Of a DNA stretch of 64,000 nucleotides, positions 36,249 through 45,036 are shown in pieces. Numbering within the stretch: position 1 is the stretch's first letter; each line of letters begins with the position of its first letter. The stretch comes from Gemella sp. GL1 (lineage in GTDB: Bacteria; Bacillota; Bacilli; Staphylococcales; Gemellaceae), in NCBI RefSeq assembly GCF_013415365.1, contig NZ_JACBYB010000021.1, positions 62,001 through 126,000 of the forward strand. Reading direction: 5' to 3'. A program made the position numbers and the translations under genes. The notes under the pieces were generated by a model that was given only the letters and a program-made list of their open reading frames with translations, made no database searches and had not been told where the DNA came from.

Positions 36249-39101
36249 CTATTTATTAGTTAAATATTTAAACAAGCTTTCCTCTACAGGTTTCTTCAAA
36301 GCAAATAGCATTCTTACTAAACTATCTCCCTCAACAATAATTTCTCTCGCACTATCCTTTACATAAGTCATTGGACCTAGATAGTAAAACTCTCTAGCCT
36401 CTGAATTATCTTTTATTACAAAAAGTTCAAATCGTAAATTATTATTTTCTGAATCAATCATATATGATACATCTGGCGATGAAATATTCCTCTTATTTTT
36501 AGAAAAGTAAACTAAATGCGTATTATTAATAAATTCATTATCATAACTTATCTTATTAAAAGTAAGCTCACTTTTATTATAAGTCACGAAAATTGGACAA
36601 GTATTTGTTTCCTTATCAATCTTATAGCCACCTGTTTTTAAGGCTGGTTCATCTTTTGATATATTCAAGTATTTCAATACTTCTCTACGACTATATTTTT
36701 GACCTAGAGTAAAAATGTCAGGATAATTTTTTGATTTAATTAAAGCAGCTGCAATAACATCAAAAAATAAATATCTAAATTCCTTCTTTTCTTTTATAGA
36801 TTTATTTATCTCTTCATTTAGATAATAAGTATCCCCTTTTAAACTTACCAGTGGCACTTGTCCATACTTCTTAACTTCCATTTGTTTTAAAAAACTTAAA
36901 TTTAAAATCCTCTCTACAGACCTTATAGTTAACTCATCTCTACTAAGATTTTCTTGCTTTAATAAATTTAAGTATTTTTCTTTTTTTAGAATTCCCTTAT
37001 TTTTGATCAATTCCGCAAGTAAAATAAGTTCTTGCTTCCTTTTACCAGACAATAATTCAAAAGTCATAAAGGATAAATAAACTTCTTCTAAATTTGATAA
37101 AATGATTTTTGAAGATGAAAATTTACTTACTACATGGGCATAATTTTTAAAAGCTGTCTTGTCAAAAAAGCTAGCTACATCTAAAGAATTACTTTCAAGA
37201 AAATCTACTAGATAGGGTCTTCTTCCTAACCTATTTTCTAGTTCAATATAGGCATCTCTAAGAATTTTCATATTAGATAAGTTAGTGCTAGTTATCGATT
37301 TAAAAATTTGCTCTTTAGCAATTTCTTCAAAATTTATAGTAGTTAATCCCTGTAGAGCCGCTGATTGCATAAGTAGTCTACGATAGTTATCCTTGTTCAT
37401 AGAATTATCTCCGAATAGTGCTATAGGAATAAGATAATTATTTTTATAATTCCCAATAAAATCTATTATAGTAACATATTCTTTACTATCATGCTTTCTA
37501 AGCCCCCTACCTAATTGCTGAACAAAGACTATACTAGATTGTGTATTTCTCAGCATAACTACTTGGTTAATACTGGGGATATCTATCCCTTCATTAAAAA
37601 TATCTACTGTAATAATATAGTCTAATTGGCCCTCTTCTAACATTCTAACAACTTCTTCCCTTCTAGTCTGAGAATCATCTCCACTAAGTGCCTGAGTTTT
37701 ATAAGAATACTTATTCAATTGCTCTGATAGCCTATAGGCTTCTCTTTTACTTGAACAAAAAATAAGTCCTCTAACTTTATCACCGCTATAACCATAGTAG
37801 TCAACTTTATTTATAATATGCCTAAGTCTTTCTTCAGAAACTAATCTATCAAAAGATTCATTTTCATCCAGTAACTTACCATCTATACTAATATCAGTAA
37901 CCCCGTAATAAATAAAAGGGCATAGTAAATCATTTTCCAAGGCTTCTTGCAATCTAATTTCATAAGCTACATTATAATCAAATAATTCATAAATATTCTG
38001 CTTATCCGTTCTCTCTGGTGTAGCAGTCATTCCTAGTAAAAACTTAGGATTAAAGTAGTCTATAACTTTTTTATATGAATCTGCTCCCGCCTTGTGTACT
38101 TCATCTATTATGATGTAATCAAATTCATCTTTAGCAAACTTTCTAAGGTGTTCTTCTCTGGATAGGGTTTGAATTGTCGCAAAAATATACTTACTTTCCC
38201 TATTCAGTCCTGCTTTGTAAATAATAGCTTCCCCATCTTCAAAATTTAAAACTTGCTTAAATGATTCCAAAGCCTTAGATAATATCTGCTCCCTATGTAC
38301 TAAGAATAGTACTTTTTTAGGTTTGTAATTCTTAACATCAAGAGCCGAAAGATAAGTTTTACCTGTTCCTGTTGCACTAATTATTAAAGCTTTAGTTTCT
38401 CCTTTTTTTCTGCTGCTATCTAAAGCATCAATTGCCCTTTCTTGCATAGAATTAGAAGTTATAGTTTTATTTGCTACTAGTGGCTGGCTTACTATCTGCC
38501 TTACTTTTCTTTCTTTTGCGTATTTTTCTATTAAGTCCTTAGTAAGTGGCTTGGAGATTTGCCAAAGCCTATTAAAGTCTTCCCTAGTCTTAGAAATAAT
38601 CTCTCCCTCACTAGTAGATGTTAACTTAATATTCCACTCGCAATTTATTTTTAATGCCGAGGCAGTTAAATTGGAAGAACCAGAAATAAGAACCTCTTTA
38701 TAGCCCTGTTCAAATAAATAATACTTTGAATGAAGATTAGATTCTTTAGGACTAAGCCTTACCTCTACATTTTTTAATTTCAAAAATTCTTCCATTGCAG
38801 TAGGATCATTAAAATCCAAATAGGGAGAAATAATAATCTTACCCTTAATATTTTTATCAGCTAAATCTGAAAGCTGTGTTTTTATAAGAGCTAAACCTGA
38901 TTTACTTACAAAAGCTACTACAAAATAAAAAGCTCGGCACTTAGCAAGCTCCTCCTGTAAATCAGTAAGTACAAACTTACTCTCCAAAGCATTATTTGTA
39001 AGAACTTTTGGTGCAAAACTATTCTTAACTTCTATATTTTTATCAATAAATGAAAAATGCAAAGACTCTCTCAAAGAATCTTCAAAACTTAAATTTGTCA
39101 T
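36249..39101 (-). CDS. PLD-nuclease/SF2 helicase/DUF3427 protein
   Basis: 950 residues. Residues ~40-190: phospholipase D-like nuclease domain with one HxK motif (LHSKYYLF, His ~124) and GSSNLTASAL. Residues ~220-600: superfamily 2 helicase with SATGTGKTYLSALD near 243, FDYIIIDEVHKAG near 331, LLGMTATPERTD, VDIFNEGIDIPSINQVV and QQLGRGLRK. C-terminal third: DUF3427 with small insert. This three-part architecture is widespread in Firmicutes, sometimes near defence genes, and is thought to act on nucleic acid; target unknown. Single gene here. Confidence 0.85.
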   Translation of the reverse strand: MTNLSFEDSLRESLHFSFIDKNIEVKNSFAPKVLTNNALESKFVLTDLQEELAKCRAFYFVVAFVSKSGLALIKTQLSDLADKNIKGKIIISPYLDFNDPTAMEEFLKLKNVEVRLSPKESNLHSKYYLFEQGYKEVLISGSSNLTASALKINCEWNIKLTSTSEGEIISKTREDFNRLWQISKPLTKDLIEKYAKERKVRQIVSQPLVANKTITSNSMQERAIDALDSSRKKGETKALIISATGTGKTYLSALDVKNYKPKKVLFLVHREQILSKALESFKQVLNFEDGEAIIYKAGLNRESKYIFATIQTLSREEHLRKFAKDEFDYIIIDEVHKAGADSYKKVIDYFNPKFLLGMTATPERTDKQNIYELFDYNVAYEIRLQEALENDLLCPFIYYGVTDISIDGKLLDENESFDRLVSEERLRHIINKVDYYGYSGDKVRGLIFCSSKREAYRLSEQLNKYSYKTQALSGDDSQTRREEVVRMLEEGQLDYIITVDIFNEGIDIPSINQVVMLRNTQSSIVFVQQLGRGLRKHDSKEYVTIIDFIGNYKNNYLIPIALFGDNSMNKDNYRRLLMQSAALQGLTTINFEEIAKEQIFKSITSTNLSNMKILRDAYIELENRLGRRPYLVDFLESNSLDVASFFDKTAFKNYAHVVSKFSSSKIILSNLEEVYLSFMTFELLSGKRKQELILLAELIKNKGILKKEKYLNLLKQENLSRDELTIRSVERILNLSFLKQMEVKKYGQVPLVSLKGDTYYLNEEINKSIKEKKEFRYLFFDVIAAALIKSKNYPDIFTLGQKYSRREVLKYLNISKDEPALKTGGYKIDKETNTCPIFVTYNKSELTFNKISYDNEFINNTHLVYFSKNKRNISSPDVSYMIDSENNNLRFELFVIKDNSEAREFYYLGPMTYVKDSAREIIVEGDSLVRMLFALKKPVEESLFKYLTNK

Positions 39102-39278
39102 TATTAAAATTCCTATTTAATCTACTATTTTAAATAATTATAACCTATTGCCTAGACAATTGAAAATAAAATAAATATTCATAAAAATATCTCTTTAAAA
39201 AACTTTTATTACCTGTGTTTATCTTATAAATATTCTCTTCAATTCTTCTAATTTTTATTATAATTAAAAATACTAAAA

Positions 39279-39301
39279 AAGAAGACCTACTGGATCTTCT
39301 C
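39279..39301 (-). terminator. Terminator downstream of the ABC exporter permease
   Basis: AGAAGATCC/GGTCTTCT stem followed on the minus strand by TTTTTTAG. The rest of the 390-base gap 39102-39489 is AT-rich with no gene seen. Confidence 0.6.
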
Positions 39302-39489
39302 TAATATCTAAGAATAGTCTTGCTAATAACTATAAAATACTAATTTTCTTAGCTTAAGTATACTAGTTTTTATTATAATATTAATTATGATTGCTCAAAT
39401 TTTCATTTTTTATAAAAATCACTCTACTTTTAATGCTATTATCATTATTTTCTATAATCACTAACTAATAATCATTATATGATTATTTT

Positions 39490-40290
39490 TTAATGTTCAT
39501 CACTTGATAAATCTGTATTTTTCACTGAAAACTGTGCATATATTAAAATGATTATTGTTAATATTAATACTATTGTCATATTTTTTAAATTTCCAACTCT
39601 AAAAGCCCAATCTCTCATCGCATTCAATTGATAAGTCAAAGGGTTAAAAGCTGACAAAATTTGAATAATTTTAGGTGCACTATCGAAAGAGAAAAAAGTT
39701 GGAGCTGTAAAAGATATAGGAACTAAAAATGTATTTAATATCAAATCTCTTGTCTTATATGATGAAATTCGTAAAGCAATTATCGTCCCTAAGGAAAACC
39801 AAAAAATCATTGCTATGAGTGAAAATACTATAATTACTAAAAATTCTTTTATCGTAAAATACTCTCCTACCATTATGGAAATAATATATAAAACAGTAAT
39901 TTGAGCAAGATAACTAAGCAAAGGAAATGCCATCTTTCCAAAAAAATATGACATAGGACTTATTCCCTTAAAATATTTAAATGCTAATAAACCCCACTTT
40001 CTATCTAGGATTATTCTGTATACAGACTGGGCCATTTGACCAAATAAAGTAAGCCCTAAAATTCCTATAAAGGAAAATTTTAAGAATGAAACTTCCATAT
40101 TTGCATAAATCATACTTCCAAATGTTGATGAAATACCTATAGAATAGAAGAGAAAGTATAGTACTGGTACCAAAAGTTGACTGTAAATCATTTGCTTATT
40201 ATTAAGAAGTGCCCGCCATTCTATATATGCAACTTTTCTTACTCCACTCGAAAATGATATAGGCATTTTTTGATTACTTAATTTTTTCAT
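39490..40290 (-). CDS. ABC-2 type exporter permease
   Basis: About 266 residues and six membrane helices. N-terminal KVAYIEWRALLNNKQMIYSQLLVPVLYFLFY and C-terminal SAFNPLTYQLNAMRDWAF are typical ABC-2 patterns. The ATG at 40290 has AGGAGGG upstream and overlaps the end of the ATPase gene by 11 bases; the longer start lacks a site. Its ATPase partner is truncated, so export by this pair is probably lost unless another ATPase substitutes. Confidence 0.8.
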   Translation of the reverse strand: MKKLSNQKMPISFSSGVRKVAYIEWRALLNNKQMIYSQLLVPVLYFLFYSIGISSTFGSMIYANMEVSFLKFSFIGILGLTLFGQMAQSVYRIILDRKWGLLAFKYFKGISPMSYFFGKMAFPLLSYLAQITVLYIISIMVGEYFTIKEFLVIIVFSLIAMIFWFSLGTIIALRISSYKTRDLILNTFLVPISFTAPTFFSFDSAPKIIQILSAFNPLTYQLNAMRDWAFRVGNLKNMTIVLILTIIILIYAQFSVKNTDLSSDEH

Positions 40291-40300
40291 TTTATCCCTC

Positions 40301-40850
40301 CTAGCCCTGTTGTCTAACAATTTCTTTTAGACTTTGTCTATTTTTTTCTACTGAAAGAATCTTAATTTTTTCATCTATTAATAAAACCAGTAATTCATTA
40401 TTATCAAAATCTTCTTCCATACTAATTCTTAAAGGATTTAAACTTGTAATCTTATAATTTTTTGAAATTTTATCTTCTAATTCTTTAGAAATAAGTCCCT
40501 CATAATTTATTGTATATTCTGTAATATTTGAATAGCGAGCCACAAAATCTTCCATTGTTCCAAAAAAACTCTGTCTTCCTTCTTCTATAAAAAGAACTTT
40601 ATTACAATATTTCTCCAACATATCTAAATCATGCGATGATATCAAACAAGTTGCTCCCTCTTTTAGTCTAGATTGCAATGTATCTAAAAGCATCTCACTC
40701 GATACTATATCGAGACTGGCTGTTGCTTCATCTAATATTAAGATTTTAGCATCGAATACTAATTGCCTTGCTACTTGAACTCTTTGAAGTTGTCCTCCCG
40801 ACAAATCTGTTGGATCTATTATCCTAGTGTATTTGATACAATTAAACTAT
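40301..40850 (-). pseudogene. 5'-truncated ABC exporter ATPase
   Basis: The reading frame begins abruptly around KYTRIIDPTDLSGGQLQRV: signature motif, Walker B ILILDEATASLDI and H-loop LISSHDLDML are present, but Walker A, the Q-loop and the first 120 or so residues are missing. Upstream in frame there are stops near 40850-40860, and 30-40 bases further on the double-hairpin element starts. A protein from the internal ATG at 40804 could not bind ATP normally. Partner permease follows. Confidence 0.8.
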
Positions 40851-40880
40851 TACTTCTACTCTGAAACTATTACTAAAGCA

Positions 40881-40942
40881 ATAAAAAAAGACACTCAATA
40901 GAGTGTCTTCAGACTGTTGACCTATTTTGTCAACAGTCTGAA
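40881..40942. repeat. Double-hairpin element, copy A
   Basis: Read on the minus strand: a 14-pair hairpin (40910-40923 inside TTCAGACTGTTGAC and its complement, loop AAAATAG), directly followed by the hairpin GACACTC/GAGTGTC and T7. The 53 bases at 40890-40942 match an inverted copy at 46939-46991 in 48 positions. The T-run makes it a good terminator for the leftward opp operon next to it. It also marks the break point of the truncated ATPase. Confidence 0.8.
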
Positions 40943-40979
40943 GAAGTAGTTCTTGAATTTATAGAACTACTTCTTTTTA
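40943..40979 (+). terminator. Rightward hairpin with T-run next to element A
   Basis: AGAAGTAGTTCT/AGAACTACTTCT stem at 40943-40976, then TTTTTAA on the plus strand. No rightward gene precedes it; it may be part of the same element. Confidence 0.55.
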
Positions 40980-41018
40980 ACTTAACTACATTTTTAACTT
41001 TTAATTTGGGATAAATTA

Positions 41019-41954
41019 TTAAATATTTCTTTCTTTTCTATATTGTTCTGCTTCTTCTTTAGTCGATAGTACAAAATGCCCTGGTGTAATTTCATGCATT
41101 GTTCTTTCTTGTCCATCTAATTCAGCAGTTGGATCATATACTAGTGGAGTTCTTTCTTTCTCTATCTCGGGATCTGTTACAGGAATAGCAGATAATAAAC
41201 TCTTTGTATATGGGTGAATTGGATTATTGTAAACATCTTCCGAAGTACCAATTTCTAACATTTTCCCCCAGTGCATTACACCTATCCTATCCGAAATATA
41301 TTTAACCATTGATAAATCATGAGCTACAAATAAATATGTTAATCCTTGTTCATGTTGTAATTTCTTCATAAGATTAACTACTTGAGCTTGGATTGAAACA
41401 TCTAGTGCCGAAATAGGTTCGTCTGCTACTATAAACTTTGGCCCTACTGCAAGTGCTCTAGCTATCCCAATCCTTTGTCTCTGACCTCCAGAAAATTCAT
41501 GTGGATAACGAGTTAAATGATCCTTATTTAAACCAACAAGTTCTAATAATTTTTCAACCATTTCATCTCGCTCTTTTTTAGAAGATGCTAAGTTATGAAT
41601 ATCAATCCCTTCTGCAATAATATCTAGAACTTTCATTCTTCCATTTAAACTTGCTTGAGGATCTTGGAAGATCATTTGTGCTTCTTTTCTAAAATCTTTT
41701 AATTCTTTTCCTTTTAAATTCGTTATTGATTTGTTATTGAAATTAATCTCTCCTGAATCAAAATCATATAACTTTAAGATTGTTCTTCCCATAGTAGTTT
41801 TTCCAGAACCAGATTCCCCTACTAAACCAAAAACTTCCCCTTCATAAATATCAAATGATACATTATCTATCGCTTTAACTGCATTATTTTTTCCAGTATT
41901 AAATGTTAGAGAAACATTTTTAATTTCTACTAATTTTTTCTTTTCATTACTCAT
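41019..41954 (-). CDS. oppF: Oligopeptide ABC transporter ATPase OppF
   Basis: About 311 residues. Walker A GLVGESGSGKTTMGRTIL, MIFQDPQASLNGRMKVLDIIAEGIDIH, signature FSGGQRQRIGIARALAVGPK, Walker B FIVADEPISALDVSIQAQ, and the OppF C-terminal HPYTKSLLSAIPVTDPEIE with a tail. I start at the ATG at 41954, just after the oppD stop; longer starts lie within oppD. Last gene of the operon, followed by element A's terminator. Confidence 0.92.
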   Translation of the reverse strand: MSNEKKKLVEIKNVSLTFNTGKNNAVKAIDNVSFDIYEGEVFGLVGESGSGKTTMGRTILKLYDFDSGEINFNNKSITNLKGKELKDFRKEAQMIFQDPQASLNGRMKVLDIIAEGIDIHNLASSKKERDEMVEKLLELVGLNKDHLTRYPHEFSGGQRQRIGIARALAVGPKFIVADEPISALDVSIQAQVVNLMKKLQHEQGLTYLFVAHDLSMVKYISDRIGVMHWGKMLEIGTSEDVYNNPIHPYTKSLLSAIPVTDPEIEKERTPLVYDPTAELDGQERTMHEITPGHFVLSTKEEAEQYRKERNI

Positions 41955-41956
41955 AA

Positions 41957-42994
41957 TTATTTTTGTCTCTCCTTCCATTTTCCCCATCTTTTTCTTATTA
42001 CTTCTGGTGGTGTTATTTCTGGTGCTCTTGGATCTAGCAACCAGGTTGCCGCATAGTGAGTATCAGATACTTTAAACATCGGTGGTTGTTCTTTAAAATC
42101 AATATCTAAAGCAAATTTATTTCTTGCTGCAAAAGCATCTCCCACTGGCGGCGCTAATAAATCAGGTGGTGTACCAGGTATAGATTCTAACTCCCCTTCT
42201 TCCATATCTGTACTCGGCATCGACGCTAATAATCCCCAAGTATACGGATGTTGCGGATTATAGAAGACCTCTTCTACTGTCCCTATTTCAACAATTTTTC
42301 CTGCATACATAACTGCAACTCTATCAGCTACTCCAGCTACTACTCCTAAATCATGAGTAATAAATATTGTTGAAGAACCTAAGTCTTTTTGTAATTCTTT
42401 CATTACTTTTAATATCTGTGCTTGGATAGTTACATCTAATGCTGTTGTAGGCTCATCAGCAATTAATATATCAGGGTTATTTGCTAAAGCTATTGCTATA
42501 ACAGCCCTCTGTCTCATTCCTCCCGACCATTGATGAGGATAATCTTTAATGTGCTCTTCAGCCTTAGGGATTCCTACTTTTTTCATTAAATCTAATGCTC
42601 TATCTAATGCTTCTTTTTTAGAAATTTTTTCATGTAGAATAATTGATTCTGCGATTTGCATACCAATTGTCATCGTTGGATCTAAACTTGTCATAGGATC
42701 TTGAAAAATCATTGCAATTTCTTTACCTCTGATTTTTTCCCATTCTTTTTCAGTTAAATCCACTAAATTTCTATCCTTGAATACTAAATTTCCACTGATT
42801 TGAGCATTTTTAGCATTTAATCCTAATAGTGTTTTAGTAGTAACCGATTTTCCAGAACCTGATTCCCCTACAATTGCTAATGTCTCACCTTTTTTTAATT
42901 CAAAATTAACACCTCTTATCGCTTTTACTTCACCTGCATACGTATTAAACGAAACAAATAAATTATTTACTGATAATATATTTTCTTGTCCCAT
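41957..42994 (-). CDS. oppD: Oligopeptide ABC transporter ATPase OppD
   Basis: 345 residues, full OppD length. Walker A AIVGESGSGKSVTTKTLLGL, MIFQDPMTSLDPTMTIGMQIAE, signature WSGGMRQRAVIAIALANNPD, Walker B ILIADEPTTALDVTIQAQ, and C-terminal HPYTWGLLASMPS with SIPGTPPDLLAPPVGDAFA and DTHYAATWLLDPRAPE. Pairs with OppF. Confidence 0.93.
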   Translation of the reverse strand: MGQENILSVNNLFVSFNTYAGEVKAIRGVNFELKKGETLAIVGESGSGKSVTTKTLLGLNAKNAQISGNLVFKDRNLVDLTEKEWEKIRGKEIAMIFQDPMTSLDPTMTIGMQIAESIILHEKISKKEALDRALDLMKKVGIPKAEEHIKDYPHQWSGGMRQRAVIAIALANNPDILIADEPTTALDVTIQAQILKVMKELQKDLGSSTIFITHDLGVVAGVADRVAVMYAGKIVEIGTVEEVFYNPQHPYTWGLLASMPSTDMEEGELESIPGTPPDLLAPPVGDAFAARNKFALDIDFKEQPPMFKVSDTHYAATWLLDPRAPEITPPEVIRKRWGKWKERQK

Positions 42995-43004
42995 TTCTTA
43001 CCTC

Positions 43005-44036
43005 CTAGTCTGCACTTGATTTTGGATCTAATGCATCTCTTAGTCCATCACCTAATAATATAAACGCTAAAGAAATAAGTACTAATGCTCCCGCCGGTAC
43101 CATTACTTGATACGGGAAGTATTGTAAGTTTTCTTGTGCATCAGTTATTAATGAACCCAGTGATGCTGTTGGTGGCTTAACCCCTAGGTTAATTGCCGAT
43201 AATACTGATTCATACATTATAGCACTTGGAATTGTCATCATTACTTGTACAATGATGATCCCTGAAATATTAGGTAATACATGCTTAAATGCTATCTTTA
43301 AATTACTTTCTCCTAAGGCTTTAGAAGCTAATACAAAATCTCTTTCTTTATAAGATAAGGTCATGTTCCTTACTTGTCTAGCCATTGATGTCCAACCAAC
43401 AAGACCTATGGATATAATAATTGCTATAATACCGTTACCTAATAATAGACCTAGCATCGTTACAATTACTAAGTTTGGAATCGAAGAAATTACTTCTATA
43501 ATTCTCTGCATTATCGTATCTACTTTACCACCAATAAATCCAGATACTAATCCATAAGTCACTCCAATTACTAAATCAATTAAAGTTGCTACAATCGCAA
43601 TAAATAGGGATATACGTACCCCAACTATTACTCTCTCTCCAATACTTCTTCCTAATGTATCAGTTCCTAATACAAAGTTTTCTCCTGCTGGAACACCTTG
43701 ATCTTCATAAGCATCATTAGGAATTGTATTTCCCGAATACGTAATCTCACCATTCCAAAACGGTAAGTTTTCACTTAGTTTTGGTGGTAAGTTTCTATAT
43801 ACATCTGTTTGTTCACTATTGAATCTATTTGCATCCTCATTTGAAATAACTGCGGTTGAACCAATAGAAAATACTAGTAAAAAAGAAATAAACCATAATG
43901 ATAAGTAAGCTAATTTATTCTTTTTTAATCTTCTCCATGCATCTTGCATAAAAGAAAGTGCTGGTTTTTCAATTTTTTCTTGAACATTTGTTGAACTAGA
44001 ACCAACTAATGTAAATTTCTGTACATTTTCTGTCAT
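43005..44036 (-). CDS. oppC: Oligopeptide ABC transporter permease OppC
   Basis: 343 residues. N-terminal cytoplasmic segment, first helix near 45, extracellular loop, then FVLGTDTLGRSIGERVIVGVRISLFIA near 120-146 and docking loop SYKERDFVLASKALGESNLKIAFKHVLPNI. Ends GDGLRDALDPK. Heterodimer partner of OppB. Confidence 0.92.
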   Translation of the reverse strand: MTENVQKFTLVGSSSTNVQEKIEKPALSFMQDAWRRLKKNKLAYLSLWFISFLLVFSIGSTAVISNEDANRFNSEQTDVYRNLPPKLSENLPFWNGEITYSGNTIPNDAYEDQGVPAGENFVLGTDTLGRSIGERVIVGVRISLFIAIVATLIDLVIGVTYGLVSGFIGGKVDTIMQRIIEVISSIPNLVIVTMLGLLLGNGIIAIIISIGLVGWTSMARQVRNMTLSYKERDFVLASKALGESNLKIAFKHVLPNISGIIIVQVMMTIPSAIMYESVLSAINLGVKPPTASLGSLITDAQENLQYFPYQVMVPAGALVLISLAFILLGDGLRDALDPKSSAD

Positions 44037-44046
44037 GGCTTTCTCC

Positions 44047-44961
44047 TTATTTTAATTTAACACGTGGGTCTGTTAGACTCGTAATAATATCTGTTATTAA
44101 GATAGCTACCATCAGCATCATTGCATAAACTATTGTAGTCCCCATAATTACAGGATAGTCCTTCGATGGAATTGATGTAACAAATAATTGTCCTATTCCT
44201 GGTATTGAGAAGATTTGCTCGATCAATGCTGATCCTGTTAGTATGTTTGCAGCTAAGGGACCTACTAAAGTTAAGACTGGTATTAACGAGTTTCTATAAG
44301 CATGACGGTTAGTAACTTGCTTAGCTGTTAATCCCTTAGCACGGGCCAATTGAATATAATCAGTGTTAAGTGTTTCAATCATCTCACTACGGAAAAATCT
44401 AGTTACCTGAGCAAAAACTGGTATCGCTAAAGCTAAAGTTGGAAGTATTGTTTGTTCAAAAGTTCCCCAACCAGTTAAAGGAAGTAGTGCCATTTTAAAT
44501 CCAAGGTAATCTAGCAACAGTAGACCTATAATGAATCCTGGCATTGAAATCCCTAACGTTGATAAGATACTTAAAGTTCCGTCTACTCTATTATTTTTAT
44601 TTCTCGCTGAAATTGCACCAGCAAGTAAACCTAAAGTAACACCTACTATTAATGCCTGTATACCTAATTGTACAGATACAGCAAGTCTCTCACCTATTAA
44701 ATCAGAAACGGATTGTCCTATTGACTGATAACTTGTTCCAAAATCACCTTGCAAGATATCTGTTAAATATTTTAAATATTGTTGCCAGACTGGTTTATCC
44801 AGACCATATTGCTTATTCATCATAGCTATCATATCGTCTGTTAGCTTTGGGTTATTAAAAGGTGTCCCTGGCATTACCTGCATTAAGAAAAATGATAACG
44901 TTATAACAACCCATAGTGTTGTCAAAAGAATTGAAATACGCTTTAATAAATATTTTGCCAT
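44047..44961 (-). CDS. oppB: Oligopeptide ABC transporter permease OppB
   Basis: 304 residues, six helices. MAKYLLKRISILLTTLWVVITLSFFLMQVMPGTPF start, MMNKQYGLDKPVWQQYLKYLTDILQGDFGTS near 46-76, docking loop with ARAKGLTAKQVTNRHAYRNSLIPVLT, and end LTDPRVKLK. RBS AGGAGG. Confidence 0.92.
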   Translation of the reverse strand: MAKYLLKRISILLTTLWVVITLSFFLMQVMPGTPFNNPKLTDDMIAMMNKQYGLDKPVWQQYLKYLTDILQGDFGTSYQSIGQSVSDLIGERLAVSVQLGIQALIVGVTLGLLAGAISARNKNNRVDGTLSILSTLGISMPGFIIGLLLLDYLGFKMALLPLTGWGTFEQTILPTLALAIPVFAQVTRFFRSEMIETLNTDYIQLARAKGLTAKQVTNRHAYRNSLIPVLTLVGPLAANILTGSALIEQIFSIPGIGQLFVTSIPSKDYPVIMGTTIVYAMMLMVAILITDIITSLTDPRVKLK

Positions 44962-44977
44962 ATTTTCCTCCTAAAAT

Positions 44978-45016
44978 TTAAAAAGAGAATTGGAAGTAGC
45001 CTCCAATTCTCTTTAG
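44978..45016 (-). terminator. Hairpin between oppA and oppB
   Basis: AGAGAATTGGAAG with complementary CTCCAATTCTCTTT and short T-rich stretch; likely partial terminator that favours oppA message. Confidence 0.6.
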
Positions 45017-45036
45017 TAAAATACTATTATTTGCTA

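Noticed and set aside
40943-40979. A rightward gene ending at the plus-strand hairpin next to element A
   Set aside because: No rightward frame with a start precedes it; it is more likely part of the element.
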